Below, one piece after another: positions 35,425 through 47,382 of a DNA stretch of 64,000 nt. The notes under the pieces are model-generated. The model saw nothing but the letters and a program-made list of their open reading frames with translations. It had not been told where the DNA came from and made no database searches. This DNA comes from Posidonia oceanica (taxonomy: Eukaryota > Streptophyta > Magnoliopsida > Alismatales > Posidoniaceae): assembly GCA_037176725.1 (NCBI GenBank), contig JAZBRS010000060.1, positions 52,852,001 to 52,916,000 of the forward strand, read 5' to 3'. Positions within the stretch are counted from its first letter, which is position 1. Each line of letters starts with the position of its first letter. The position numbers and the translations under genes were made by a program.

Positions 35425-37769
35425 TGTTGACACCCCTATCTGGCGCCCAGCCGGTGGATTTCACTCGGAGGATCGATCTCAGAAGCGGCAGACCCCACTT
35501 TCCACCCAAACCTAAACCAAATCCCCAAAACCCCAAAACCAACCCAAAACCCTCAAGACTTCCAAACCCACTTTCACCCCAACTTAAGCCCATTAACAGT
35601 CCACTGGACCCTTGAACAGGCCCCGTTAAGTCAGGAGGCCCCAGTTGCCACTAATAGCGGCGACTAGGTCTGTTGCCACTCGCATAGGCGACTGAGTCTA
35701 TTGCTACTCACAGCGGTGACTGGACTGAGTTGTCGCCATGCTGAGCGGTGACTCACCTGTTCAACCTTCTCCCGTGCGAACTGCCGCCCCCCACAACCTA
35801 CACCCATGCCGTCCGCCCGTTGCCGTGCACATCATCCCTGCCAGAGTCCATGCCATGCCCTGCCATCCAATCCCGTGCATGCCATGCCCTGCCACCGTCC
35901 TCCTTGTGCAGACGGCCGAACAAAACCAAAGAAACCCATCACTGTGAACACTCTCGCCGCCACTCGCCACTACTCCCGCTCTCACTTCGGTGGCCATTTC
36001 CTTTGAATCCAGAGCAAACCAGAGCCAACACACCCTTTTGAGCGATCCTCGAGTATCCCTGGATGCCTACACAAGCTCCAACAGGCTTCTCGAGCCTCCG
36101 ATCACACTTCACGCCATTGTCTTCCCCATCTCTGGCGAGCCACCCAATCTCCGGCCGACAACATTGCTTCACCCGCCAGACGCGGCAACCTCCTTCCAGA
36201 GCACCGAGAAGCATCACTAGACGTCCCCGAGCACGTTCCAACACCGCCGAGCAACCGTCGCTTCCCCCAGCGTCGCCACGACCTCCACACCACTGTTCTC
36301 CGGCGAACCGTGTCGGGAGGCACAACTGTGCCCCCGCACAGGTGCGAAACCACTCCCTCTCCATCCTCGAACCTCCCTCTAACTCTCTTGGCCTTCTCCA
36401 AGCACCTTGGTGGCGTCTCGCGACCTGCCGGCCTCCCCCAAGGCCAGCGGACGCGGTCGTCACTGGCGAGGAGAGGAGCGAGGTGGTTGGAGCGATCCGC
36501 TTGTCCATTGTCCATGTTGAATGCATGCTCGCATTCGTGGGAATATCGTGAAGCTTCCCTGATCGTCACCAATCCTTTTCGCACTGCTGGTGGCGCGGAT
36601 TTTGGCGTCGAAGTCTGGCCTCTGGACTGTCGCCAGCCGAAGTTTGGGCCGCCGTATCTCACGGCCCAGGTGGCCGTTTTGCTTGATGATTATATACATG
36701 TGTTCGTGGTTGAATGTTCTTTAATTCCATGTGTTTAGTTTCCTGTTTCGCATCGCCGTCGGTGGGAGATTTGGCATCAAAGCTCGTTGTGCAGACTGCC
36801 TAAGATGCTGTCTCTGTCGCCGCTTGTAGCGGCGACTAGGTTGGTTTTCCTGGCATTCTTCGGGCCAACTTTACGCCGGTGTATCTCTCCGCCCAGGCAC
36901 CCATTTTGCTTTCCGTTTGCATGTATTTGATCTTAGATATGCCCTCTATGTTGCCATGCATTTGGTTTCTTATTTTGAATCGATTTGTTAACTTTTTGGA
37001 GGCAATGAAGTTGTTTGTTTGGGAGCCTACACAGGGCCCTGTCGCCACTCTCGCCAGCGATCTGTGCCGTCGCCGCTCCGGCTGGAGACGTGCCTGGTTG
37101 CCCTGAGTACCGATGACTAAGCCTGACATCCAGATAGTAGCCTAAATCCCTTGCTTGTCACTTTGATTTTTCATCCACTTAGCTTGTTTAACCTTGTTTT
37201 AGTTTCCTGATTGTTTTACCACTGCATCACAGCATTTTAGCCTTAATCATCCATATTTGGCATGTTTTCACTAAGTATAGCATGTTTTCAAATGGCATTT
37301 AAGCAAGTAAAGCATTCATAGCATGGCATAGCATTTATCGCTACGGGCGTACAGTTAAAGGCAAGCACTTGCCGAAACTCCCGCATATGCGAGCGATAAG
37401 CCTAGAAAGACCGATTTCGGGCGTGTCGAGGGTGCCTAACACCTTCCCCACACGTAACAGGAGTCCTTACCCTTTCTTTGGCCTGCAATAACCATTATGC
37501 CCTCATCCTAGGCACGAGTCATTTATTTTTGCATTGCATCCATTTGCATGTTTTCATGCTTTCTTTCGATTTTCCTCGTCTTTTGATTTAATAGACTAGG
37601 TGGCGACTCTGTTTTGCTTTATCTTTGTCTTTTCGTCCTTTTTCGGTGTTTTCAAGTTGAGTTTTCTTCCTCGGACACACCTATTATCAGCGACCCCTCA
37701 TCGACCGGTGCGCGCGAGCTCTGGGCAGCGTGCATGGACGTGCTGAATTCCGGGACAGGATTGCTATAA
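35425..37769 (+). mobile_element. Tat-type LTR B, second unit of the tandem array
   Basis: Starts TGTTGACACCCC and ends GATTGCTATAA, followed directly by the best PBS in the window. Same landmarks as LTR A: CGGCAGACCCCAC (35497), heptamer clusters (35645-35755, 36820-36840, 37045-37115), GC-rich block (35760-36560), conserved block (37388-37520), internal PBS-like TGGCGACTCT (37601) and GGTGCGCGCGAGCTCTGGGC (37708). Long ORFs in the GC-rich block differ between copies and are not genes. Confidence 0.8.
37601..37610 (+). promoter_or_regulatory. Internal PBS-like motif in U5 of LTR B
   Basis: TGGCGACTCT after ATAGACTAGG, 169 bp upstream of the true PBS. Nine of ten bases equal the PBS core. 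The equivalents in the other LTRs lie at 7769, 8798, 34979, 40636, 47372 and 50315 (minus). Confidence 0.7.
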
Positions 37770-37787
37770 TGGCGACTCCGCTGGGGG
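37770..37787 (+). promoter_or_regulatory. tRNA-Arg PBS after LTR B (best copy)
   Basis: TGGCGACTCCGCTGGGGG: the first 17 bases are complementary to the 3' end of plant tRNA-Arg(ACG) including CCA (...CCCCAGCGGAGTCGCCA). Arg-tRNA priming is the known habit of Ogre-type Tat elements. Confidence 0.9.
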
Positions 37788-38107
37788 CACTAGACTCCGG
37801 CTTTCGTTTTGGCTTTTCGCTCGCATGATTTTTTTGCCTGTGCATGCCTTGCCAGCTTGCCTGCCTACCTGTTTATTTTACTTGCTTTATTTCTTGCTTA
37901 ATGCCATGCCTAAATAATTGCTTGGCACAATAATACATGCCTTTTGAGTGGTAATTGCTTTGCTTTACACAGATGCTATGCCACCACATGCACATGCCAT
38001 GTATACATGCCTTTTGATGTGATGAATGTTTCCTTTCACTATCATGCACACAACACTTGCACATGCCATACACATGCCTTTTGCCTTGTTGTATGATACT
38101 TGCATGT
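37788..38107 (+). other. Element leader after LTR B
   Basis: Starts with ACTAGACTCCGGCTTTC (37791). Rich in CATGCC and TGCCTTTTGATGTGATGAATG, nearly collinear with 35109-35424. It ends where LTR C begins. Non-coding. Confidence 0.75.
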
Positions 38108-40807
38108 TGTAGACACCCCATTTTGGCAGACTTTTCATTGGAGAATCTCCGGAAGTTTGCTCAGAAGAAGGTACGGTGAATCCTATTCAAAACCCTACCC
38201 AAAACCAACCCAAAATCAACCAATCCCATTTCACAAATTCAACCCAAACCTAACCCATGCCAAGCCCATTAGCGGCCCAGTTTACTGAGTGGCACATTCA
38301 GGCTCCGTATGCAGAGGTGACTAGACCTCGTCGCCAAGATTAGTGGCGACTGGGTTTGGCACCACGGCTAGCGGCGACCGGACTGTAACTCAGGCCACCG
38401 CCCAAGCCCTTCCCGTGCGGCCACTGCCGGTCGTCGTCACCTGCCACCCGTCCCCTCAGCCACTTACTCCTCACTCCCGGCCACGCACTACACGCCAAGC
38501 CCTACTAACTCCTTGCCACCGGTCACGGTCTCCACCAGCCCCTTCCTGCACTCACTGCCCTCACTGCCACGATCGTCCACCTCCTCTGCAGCCGACGACT
38601 TCGTCGTCCCCTCCCTGCCACCATACTAACTTCCTCTGCTTCCAAGCCATCTCACAGCCTCTCACACCACCGCCTCTGCACCTCGTCTGCCACCTCGTCC
38701 TTCCCTTTTGCTGCGGTCGACGAACAAAACCAAACCACCCACAGAGAATCCATTCACCACACCTGCAATTGTGAGCCCCCAGAGCGAAATTGAGAATCCC
38801 CAGAGCATTCCCCATCCTTCCTTGAGCGATCCCGAGCGTTCCAGAGCGATCCCAAGCCTTTCCAAGCCTCGTCGTTGCCTCCTTCTCCAACTCCGCCAAG
38901 CTTCTCCAACTTAGTCTGCCAACTCCGGCGAGCCACAGAGGTGGTTTTCCTCAGCACATTGTCTGTTTAAGGGTCCGGGAAGCTTCCTGGACCTCTTCTC
39001 GGACCTCTTCCCTTTATTCTTAGATAGTTAGTTTGTGTCTTTGTGCTCTCGGTTGGCCCAATGGTCGAGGAGGCGCGGCAACGCTGGCGAGGTGCCGGCG
39101 GAGGCGGGAAAGAGGCACGAGCCTCTCTCCTTAACCTGGGGATGCTCCCTTGCATTCTCCTCCACGCCACGAAGCTTCCTAGCCAACTCCTTGAGCCTTC
39201 GGCTGCCTCTGTGGCTGGAACTCGACGAGCGATGGCAGCGTAAAGTGGAGGAGATAGGTGGAGCTCCTCGAGCCACCATTTTCCATACCGAAGGTGTGGT
39301 TCGGTTTGTGGGAATGCCGTCGTGCTTCCCCGACCCTTCTCGGCATTTTAGGCTTCGCCCAAGCAACGAATTTAGGCGTTGAAGTCCGATGAACGGACTG
39401 CCAGGTCAGCCGCCAGCGTGAGCAGCGACTGACCTGCAACTCGAGCTGCCTGCCAGCCGAACTTTGAGCCACTGCTCTGGCCAACTCAAAGTTCCTTTCT
39501 GCATGTTTGATATATGTTTGTAATCTTGGATGTTAGATCTGCATGCTTGTATAATTAGATTTCCATTTCGCATAGTCGTGAGTTCTTGGTTTGGCCATGA
39601 ACTTGGCTGTTTGAGCTACTAGAGTTGCAGGCCTATCGCCAGTCCAACCGATGACTCGGCTGCAACTCGAGTCAGCCCTCTGGCCAACTTCAAGCCTCTG
39701 TATCTCGCAACCCATTTGTCCATTTCATTGTTTGAATGCATGCTTTTGCTCCTGGTTGTGCCAGCTTTAGCTCCATGTGTTTAGTTTCAAGTTTTACTTT
39801 GATTATCTAGCATGTTCTTGGCAATGAAAGCCACTGTTTGGGGAAGCTGTGCGTGGCCCTGTCACCTGATGCAGCGGCGACCAGCCTGAGCACCACTTAC
39901 TGTGGCGATGGGGTTGGCTGCTGCTCTCAGTGGCGACCCACTCCACAGTCCAGGCAGTGAGCGAGTCGCTGGTTTGCCGCCTTGTCGCTTCGCTTTCTTG
40001 ACTTGTTTTTATACTGATTTTGGAGTTGAGCATGCTATATGTGATTCCTAGGTTTTAGTTTTCAATTTCATATCGCCTTTACGTCCCTTTTGTGGCAATG
40101 ATCACTACTATGTGGAGAGCTGGGTTTGTGCCTCTGCTGCCAGCTCTCCCGGCGACAAGCACAGGTGCCTGTCAGATAGGCGACCCATGCACTGATCCAG
40201 GCAGTGTGCTTAGCTGCCTTCGTTGTCGCTCTTCGCCCTCTTTATTGAATGCTTCTGGTTTCAGATTCATTTCTCTTGTTGTTTATCGCCTTTGTACAAT
40301 GTCTTAACTTTACTTAATTGCTTTTAAACAAGGTTTGCTAAGCTTCGCATGGTTTATAATTGCATGTTGCATACCGCCTTAGGGTGAACATAAACCAGCA
40401 TTTATTTGCCAACATTTGCCACACAATAGTGGATCAATTAAGAAAGACTGATTCCTCGGGCGTGTCGAGGGTGCCTAACACCTTCCCCGCACGTAACAGG
40501 AGTCCTTACCCTTTCTCTGGACAACATTGACTTTGTGTCACACATTCGCATTGGATTTTGCATTTCGAAATGCATGAGTTTTCTCTGCACGTTCCTTATA
40601 CGGTTTTCCTAGTTTTCCCATTTTAATAAATTAGGTGGCGACTCCTTTTCTTTTCTTTTACTTTCCTTTTGCGTTCGTCTCTGTTTTTCGGTGTTTTCGA
40701 GTCGAATATCCCTCCTCAGATCCACCTGCTAATAGTGACCTACTATCGGTCGGTGCACGCGAACTTTGGCATTGTGCATGGACGCGTCGATTTTCAGGGT
40801 TACTACA
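38108..40807 (+). mobile_element. Tat-type LTR C, third unit of the tandem array
   Basis: Starts TGTAGACACCCC and ends GGGTTACTACA. Contains heptamers (38330-38380, 39415-39430, 39640-39660, 39870-39950, 40145-40190), a GC-rich block (38390-39240), the conserved block (40440-40530), internal PBS TGGCGACTCC (40636) and GGTGCACGCGAACTTTGGCA (40752). It is longer than A and B because several ~300-bp segments around the heptamers (TCCATGTGTTTAGTTT, GGCAATGA...) are repeated in diverged form. Confidence 0.78.
40636..40645 (+). promoter_or_regulatory. Internal PBS-like motif in U5 of LTR C
   Basis: TGGCGACTCC, identical to the first ten bases of the tRNA-Arg PBS, 173 bp before the true PBS. In this unit the internal copy is closer to the tRNA than the real PBS, which carries an A in place of G at its fifth base. 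Confidence 0.75.
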
Positions 40808-40808
40808 G

Positions 40809-40826
40809 TGGCAACTCCGTTGGGGA
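40809..40826 (+). promoter_or_regulatory. tRNA-Arg PBS after LTR C
   Basis: TGGCAACTCCGTTGGGGA, two mismatches to the tRNA complement, one base after the LTR end. Confidence 0.8.
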
Positions 40827-41236
40827 TACTAGACTCCGGCTTTCGTTTCCACTCTTCCACTTTCTGTGTGGCTTATCTCTTTGCTTAGCTTAGCATTTGT
40901 TGCCTTGTTTATTTGCTTATCGCATCATCCTTTATTCACTACTTGTCTCAGCATGTGTTTACCATATCTGCTTATTTATTGCTTTAATTCATGCACTTTC
41001 CTTATTCTAGCATTTGATTGTCATGCTTGCATGATTATTGCATTGATCCATGCCTTTTGTCCGATGCTTGGGTTATTTCACACAAGTATGCCATGTCACT
41101 TCACTAATACACATACCATGCTTGTATATGCCTTTTGATGTGCTGATTGTCTTTCATTTTCACTGAGCATGTCCACAACCTTAGCACATACCATGTGCAT
41201 GTCTTTTGTAATGATGTGTGTTGCTTGTTTGCCATG
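40827..41236 (+). other. Element leader after LTR C
   Basis: Begins ACTAGACTCCGGCTTTC (40829) as after LTR B, but is longer and more diverged. Contains the same CATGCC/TGCCTTTTGATGTG motifs. Ends at the start of LTR D. Non-coding. Confidence 0.7.
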
Positions 41237-41518
41237 TGTAGACACCCCATTTTTGATCCTTGTATTAATGGCTCCTCTCTAGTGGACTTAAACCTAGAAG
41301 ACTTACACATAAACCCTAACAAAACCCTAAAAACCCTAGATCAATCCCCATCAAAATCCTAGGTTAAACCTACAATAGAAACCCTAGGTTCACACCCTCA
41401 CAAAACCCAAGAACTCCACACAAAACCCTAGGATCACATTCACATAAACCCTCACAAAACCTAGGTTAAAACCCTAGGATCCACATAAAAAACCTAGGTT
41501 AAAACCCTAGAAGCCCAC
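41237..41518 (+). mobile_element. Tat-type LTR D, 5' piece
   Basis: Starts TGTAGACACCCC. After 282 bp it is interrupted by the solo LTR at 41519 and continues at 47552. The last ~190 bp are dense in AAACCCTAGG and AAAACCCTA units (plant telomere-like and telobox motifs). Confidence 0.8.
41330..41515 (+). repeat. Telobox-rich tract (AAACCCTA-like)
   Basis: About fifteen AAACCCTA or CCTAGGTT motifs, irregularly spaced and not a head-to-tail telomere array. They lie inside the 5' piece of LTR D, shortly after the LTR start. Confidence 0.75.
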
Positions 41519-42574
41519 TGTTGACACCCTATTTTGACAGGCTGGATCGTTTGGAGCCTTCCGGTGGCTGCTGGACCCGAACCCAGACCCGAACCTACAC
41601 CTTCCTCTCCTTCTTTCCCCTCAAAACAAGCCCAAACTCGACCTGAGCTTACCCTCCTTTCCCGAATCTAAAAACCCACCAAAATCCATAGGAACACTCA
41701 CCCCTGATGACTTAGCAAACCCACCGAAAAGCCTGCAAAATCTCAAACCAGACCCCTCCCAAAAACCCTAGGAAACTTAGGCAAGAATACCCTTTTTCTA
41801 CACCTCAAAACCCCTCCAAAACTTCCTCAAAACTGAACCAAAACTCCAGGATCAGAACGAGAAACCCTAGACCCCGCACCCGCCAAATTTCACCCCTTTC
41901 GGAGACCTTTAAGACCCCTTTTCGCTGGAATTATCGTTTTCTCTCTCCGGGATTATCGTTTTCTCTCTCCTCTCTCTCTCTCCTGATTATCGTCTCTCTT
42001 TTCATCCCCTTCTCGCCCTCCTTCTGGCTTGGCAGCGGGCCCCCTTTGTACTCCTATCTCTTCTCTACCTTATTCCTATTTTTATTTTATTTTTACCATC
42101 CTCCTTGAATTTTAAAAAATCTTTTCCCTCAAACCTACCTCTTTCCCTTTTTATTCCCTTTTTTCCTCTTTTCTTCTTCTTTTTCTTTTCTTCTTCCTCC
42201 CTTTGCAAAAAACCTCAAAAATCCTTAAAAATCTGTAAAACCCCAAGACCTAAAAGAAACAAATCAGAATCCCCAGAAAAAGCAATTAAAAACATTAAAT
42301 AAGTAATTAAAAACCCAAACTTAATTAAATCAAGCTAAAAAGAAAATCAAGCATGCAAACTAAAAAATGCAAAACAAACTAAAATAAAATACTGTAAAAT
42401 CAACTAAAAACTGAAATAAAATCAGAACCTACCAAAAATGAAAACCCCACTAAAAGAATTAAAAAACAAACCCTAGAGAGAAGAATTAAAAATCAAATGC
42501 TAAAACAAGTAATTAAAGAGAACAAAAAACTTAACCTAATAAACATAAGGAAAAAACAACATAAGAACTTAATT

Positions 42575-42608
<34 letters not shown>

Positions 42609-45600
42609 TACAGTTAAAAGACCTAAAATACTTAATCAAATCAGGAAAAATCCAACTAAAAAAACATCAAGAAGAATTAACAAATGAAAAACAAAAGCAT
42701 GGATCAAAAGACTTAAAAAAGGAAAATACAAAAGACTAGAACTAAAAGCCCCAAAACCCACTCAAAATAGTATGAAAATAAATCCTAAAAATCCTAATTA
42801 ACATCCTAAAATACTTAACAAGAAAACACAATTTTGAAAACAATTTAAAAGAATTTAACCAACCCCTAATCAAGTGGAAAACAAATCAAAAACAAAATAA
42901 AACCCTAAAGCCCTAATCAAGCCTAAAACCCACTAATTAACCTAAAAACAGTCATTAAAAAAATCCAATTAAACACCCAACCTACAACACAACTCATCTA
43001 ATATTTTTATTTATTTTTATCCTTTTTTTTCTATTTTCTTTTCCCTCTTTCTTCCCATCTTTCTTTCTTTCTTCTTTTTTATCCTTTCTTTTCTTCTTTA
43101 CTGGGCTCACCAGCCCATTACTCTTTCTTATCTTTTTTAAACCCGCAGCCCGTTGCTACAGTCGTCGTCCTCCTTCCCTCCTCCCGCAGGTCTACAGTAC
43201 CGGCTGCACAGCTACAGTCCTGCCATGGCAGCTGCAGCACCAGCACCTGTCACCGCAGACCTACGCTCGCACGTCTCTGCCGGACCGGACCGGCGTGCGC
43301 CGCACCGCGTCCGTGCCTCCTGCCACCGCCTCTCCGCATTAATTCGTCACAGCTAGACCTGCAAGAAACCAGCATCCTAAGAGCGAAAAAAACCAGAAGG
43401 GAGGGGGAAGAAGAGGAGGGAGTCCATCGGGAGAGAGGAAGGGCATTCGAGCACAATCCCCAGCAAGTGAGAGAGCGGTTCCTCCTGGGAAATCAACCGA
43501 GAGTTCCAGATTTTCCATCTCTTCCTTCCGCAGCGAACCAGCATCCAAAACACCTCCAGAACAGCCCAGAATCCGCCCCCGAATCTCACCCAGGTTACCT
43601 GCAATTCCACCCACCACTCCACACAGAGAACAGCCCAGCCCTTCGCCTCCAACCTCCTGAAAGCCAGCCGAACCCAGCTCCGAACCCATTCTGAAATTCC
43701 CCGCACTCCAGTCCACCATTGCCTCCCAAAATCCACCCAGATAATCCCCAGGCCATCTCCTTTCCAAAGCCCCCGGCCTCGAATCCAACCGCTCACCACC
43801 GACCAAGATTTCCACAACAAACACCTGTGACACTTCCAGACCAGAATTCCGACCCAACTCCAAGCCTACTCCACACCTTCCAGAAATCCTCTCCAGGCGT
43901 CCAAACCCCATCGTCAGCATCCCAGCAACCTGCCGGAAGGTCCCTACCGGCCTGAGGAGCAGCGGACACCCTCCCCGGCCTCCTGCTGTCTTCAGAGCAC
44001 CCATCAGAGCCGAATCTTCCGCCGATCTTCGCAGCTGCCTTCCAGACGCTCGGGAAGCTCCGGAGGGTTGCACTGAGGAGATCCAAGCCATCCCGAGCCA
44101 TCGACGTCTCCCCCTTCCGCCGGACGAGCTTCGCCGGCATCCACTGAAACCACCTGCGTCGGGGGTACTTCCCAGCCACGGAAACAGGTAATTTCTTTTC
44201 CCCTTAGCCTAATTTCCTTTCCCTCTTGCTTTTCCGGCCCTTAGACTAGGGTTTCCTTCGCCCCTGCGCCGGGTCAGCTCCGGTCAGAGTCGTCTTCTCC
44301 GGTGAGCATCTCCGAACGTCCCGCCGCTCCGGTCAGTAGAACGGCGTCCCAGCAGCACCCTCCGGTCCGCGCGAGCCTCAGGAGCACGTTCCGGCCCTCG
44401 GATCGCAGCGCTGTCGCGTCGATCGCCCGGAGTGTGCTTCTGAAGCTCTGCAGACCTCCGGTGGCTTCTCCGGCTCGCCCCGGTCAGCGTCGAGCTCCGC
44501 CGGACGTCGCCCGAGTTCCGTCAGATCGTGGTGAAGCCTTCCCGCCGGCCTGCGCTGCTCCAACCCCCCTGTGCCGGCGTTCATGGACGCTGGCAGCTTG
44601 CTGCTACAGTGTCCATGGCCGCCGGCCATTACACTGTTCATTTATTTTTCCATTATCTAAGTTTTCCGCTAAATATTGCATTTCTGGTCTAAGTTTTTGT
44701 TATTTTGCATTCCAGTCCTTTATTTGATTTAATCTGCTTATTTCTGTGTTGAAACTATATAAAATTACATGAAATGTTTATGTTTCTCTTTATTTGCCTT
44801 CTGGTCCCGTCACTGTGCATTTCAGTTATAATATTTTGCATCATAGTCCCTCAGTTTTCGATTTTTGCACATAGGTCCTGCATGAAATCAGATCATTTAA
44901 ATGCATATAGTTTTCCATATAATATTGCAATCCTGCCCCCTGCATGCTTTTATTTTTGCATTTAAGTCCCATGCACTGTAGAACTTAGGATTTATCTTTT
45001 ATTTTTGCATACCGCATTGCATATTTTACCCTCTGTTTTTGTGCATTTGCACTTAGGTCCATTTTAAATGGACAGTAACTGTGCTGCATGCATTTTATCT
45101 TATTACATTGCATTTTTGACCCTGATCTTTTTAGAAATTGCACTGTGGTCCTGTCCCTTATTTTTTTCAGAGCGTATTTCCCATATGAAATTGCATTTTC
45201 AGACCCTGCATGATTTGAAAATCACACATAGGTCCCTGCACCTTTTAAAAATTATGTGAAAAGACTGTTTTACCCCTAAGTTGCATTTTAACTCCCATGT
45301 TTGCAAAAATTGCATGTAAACCCTCCATTTGCATTCCCGGACTCCCTAGAACCCCCGTTTTCTGGAAAATTGGCATCTTAGCCCCTTTCTTTTTCAAAAA
45401 TACTTTTAAACCCCCGTTCTTTCCAAATGGCTTTTCCTTGTCTTCTCTGGCTTTGCATTGCATTCCGCATCCATCTAATCTTGCATTTAAGCTCCCCTTC
45501 GCATACACCAAGCACTTCCAACTCCCCTTCACTCGGGAGGACCTTCAGCACACCCCTAGGACCTCCTGGACACTTAGATCTATTCTTCTCTCCTGTTCTG

Positions 45601-45780
45601 GCCCTTCTGCTCCAGAGCCGCGATATCTTTCAATCCGACCGTCGGATCTCCCCAAGTGAGCTGCCCAGGCGACCGCAGCGAGGCGCTCTTCAGCATGGAC
45701 CAAACAGATCTCCGATCAGACTCCTGGATCTCCAGGTATATCTTCCTGAACTTCTGCACTGCATTCACTTTGCATGCCAT

Positions 45781-46870
45781 TTGCACCGTTTTGCGTGCCT
45801 TTCAGTTTCTTCGCCTCGTTTTGCGTGCCATCGCGTTTTATCGCTCCGTTTTGCGTGCCGCTTCGTTGTTTTGCACCGTTTTGCATGCCCTTTAGTTTTT
45901 TCGCCTCGTTTTGCGTGCCATCGCGTTTTATCGCTCCGTTTTGCGCGCCGCTTCTTTGTCTTGCACCGTTTTGCGTGCCCTTTAGTTTTTTCGCCTCGTT
46001 TCGCGTGTTTTCATGTTTTATCGCTCCGTTTTGCGTGCCGCTTCTCTATTTTGCACCGTTTTGCGTGCCCTTTTAGTTCCTCCGCCTCGTTTTGCGTGCC
46101 ATTGCGTTTTATCGCTCCGTTTTGCGCACCGCTTCTTTGTCTTGCACCGTTTTGCGTGCCCTTTAGTTTTTTCGCCTCGTTTCGCGTGTTTTCATGTTCT
46201 ATCGCTCCGTCTTGCGTGCCGCTTCTCTATTTTGCACCGTTTTGCGTGCCTTTTAGTTTTCTCGCCCCATTTTGCGCGCCATCATGTTTTATCGCTCCGT
46301 TTTGCGTGCCGCTTCTCTATCTTGCACCGTTTTGCGTGCCCTTTTAGTTTTCTTGCCTCGTTTTGCGTGCCATCGCGTTTTATCGCTCTGTTTTGCGCGC
46401 CGCTTCTTTGTCTTGCACCGTTTTGCGTGCCCTTCAGTTTTTCCGCTCCGTTTTGCGTGTCTTCATGTTTCCTGGCTCCGTTTTGTGCGCCGCTCCTTTG
46501 CCTTGCACCGTTTTGCGTGCCTTTTAGTTTTTTGCCTCGTTTTGCGTGTTTTCATGTTTTCTCGCTCCGTTTTGCGCGCCGCTCCCCTGTCTTGCACCGT
46601 TTTGCGTGCCCTTTAGTTTTCTTACCTCGTTTTGCGCGCAGTCTTGTTTTCCTGCACCGTTTTGCGTGCCCTTTCGTTTCTCGTCTCGTTTTGCGTGCCC
46701 TGGTGTTTTCTTGCCCAGTTTTGCGCCCTTCTTTCGTTTTCTCGCACGGTTTTGCGTTCTTGTTCCATTTCTTGCCCCATTTTGCATGCCAACCCTGTTC
46801 TCGCATCTTTTTGCACGCTTCTTTCGTTCCTCGCACTGTTTTACGCCGTTTTCCCTTGCATGTCGATTGC
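45781..46870 (+). repeat. 90-bp minisatellite in the solo LTR
   Basis: TTGCACCGTTTTGCGTGCC recurs at 45781, 45871, 45961, 46051, 46142, 46232, 46322, 46413, 46503 and 46592, i.e. every 90-91 bp. A diverged tail follows to 46870. Each unit contains three ~30-bp sub-units built on CCGTTTTGCGTGCC or CTCGTTTTGCGTGCC. Because 90 is divisible by 3, frames stay open and give Phe/Cys/Pro/Ala-rich repeat ORFs (45427-46347, 46013-47002). Confidence 0.93.
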
Positions 46871-47371
46871 ATTGTATGGTTTTCTCGCCGTCTTGTTTTA
46901 TCGCCTGCATTTGCATATAGGGCGATGATGCTTACTGCCCGGAGTTCTCACGAGCCCGGTTTCCCCCGGTTCGGAACACGGACAGCGTTGCTGAGCGCTT
47001 AGATTGCACGTTTACTTCCTTGCACCGTCTTTCATCACTTAGAGCACACCTTTGAGCATTTAGACAGGCATTCATTGGCACTTAGGCATTCAAAGTCTGC
47101 ACTTCCCTGCATATGCGAGCGTAAGCCTAGAAAGACCGATTCTCGGGCGTGTCGGGGGTGCCTAACACCTTCCCCGCGCGTAACAGGAGTCCTTACCCTC
47201 TCTTGGCCCGCAATGACCATATTGCCCTTGTCCTAGGCACGAGTCACATCATTTGCATTCATTTGCATCTTATTTCTTTTGCATTGCTTTGCTTTGCATC
47301 CTTTGCTTGGTTTTGCGTGATTATTCACGCATTTCCCCGGTTTTCCTCGTCTCCCGATTTAATAGACTTGG

Positions 47372-47382
47372 TGGCGACTCCG
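47372..47382 (+). promoter_or_regulatory. Internal PBS-like motif in U5 of solo LTR E
   Basis: TGGCGACTCCG, eleven bases identical to the tRNA-Arg PBS, 165 bp before the LTR end. Being inside a solo LTR it cannot be a leftover PBS from the element's internal region. Confidence 0.78.

Noticed and set aside
33302..36662. Multiple 100-195 codon ORFs on both strands
   Set aside because: All fall in the GC-rich blocks of LTRs A and B, differ between homologous LTR copies and show no domain.
32839..41236. Explanation of the LTR array as simple nested insertions
   Set aside because: No 5-bp target duplications flank the inner LTRs and all junctions share the same leader breakpoint, so recombination fits better.
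41330..41515. Interstitial telomere
   Set aside because: CCCTA motifs are irregularly spaced and interrupted; a telomeric array would be head-to-tail CCCTAAA.
43339..44091. 250-codon minus-strand ORF
   Set aside because: Lies in the GC-rich block of a 6-kb solo LTR; overlapping open frames exist on both strands and the composition explains them.
45427..47002. ORFs of 306 and 329 codons rich in FCVP / FASF / FCAP
   Set aside because: Direct translation of a 90-bp minisatellite inside a proven solo LTR. No start context, domain or conservation.
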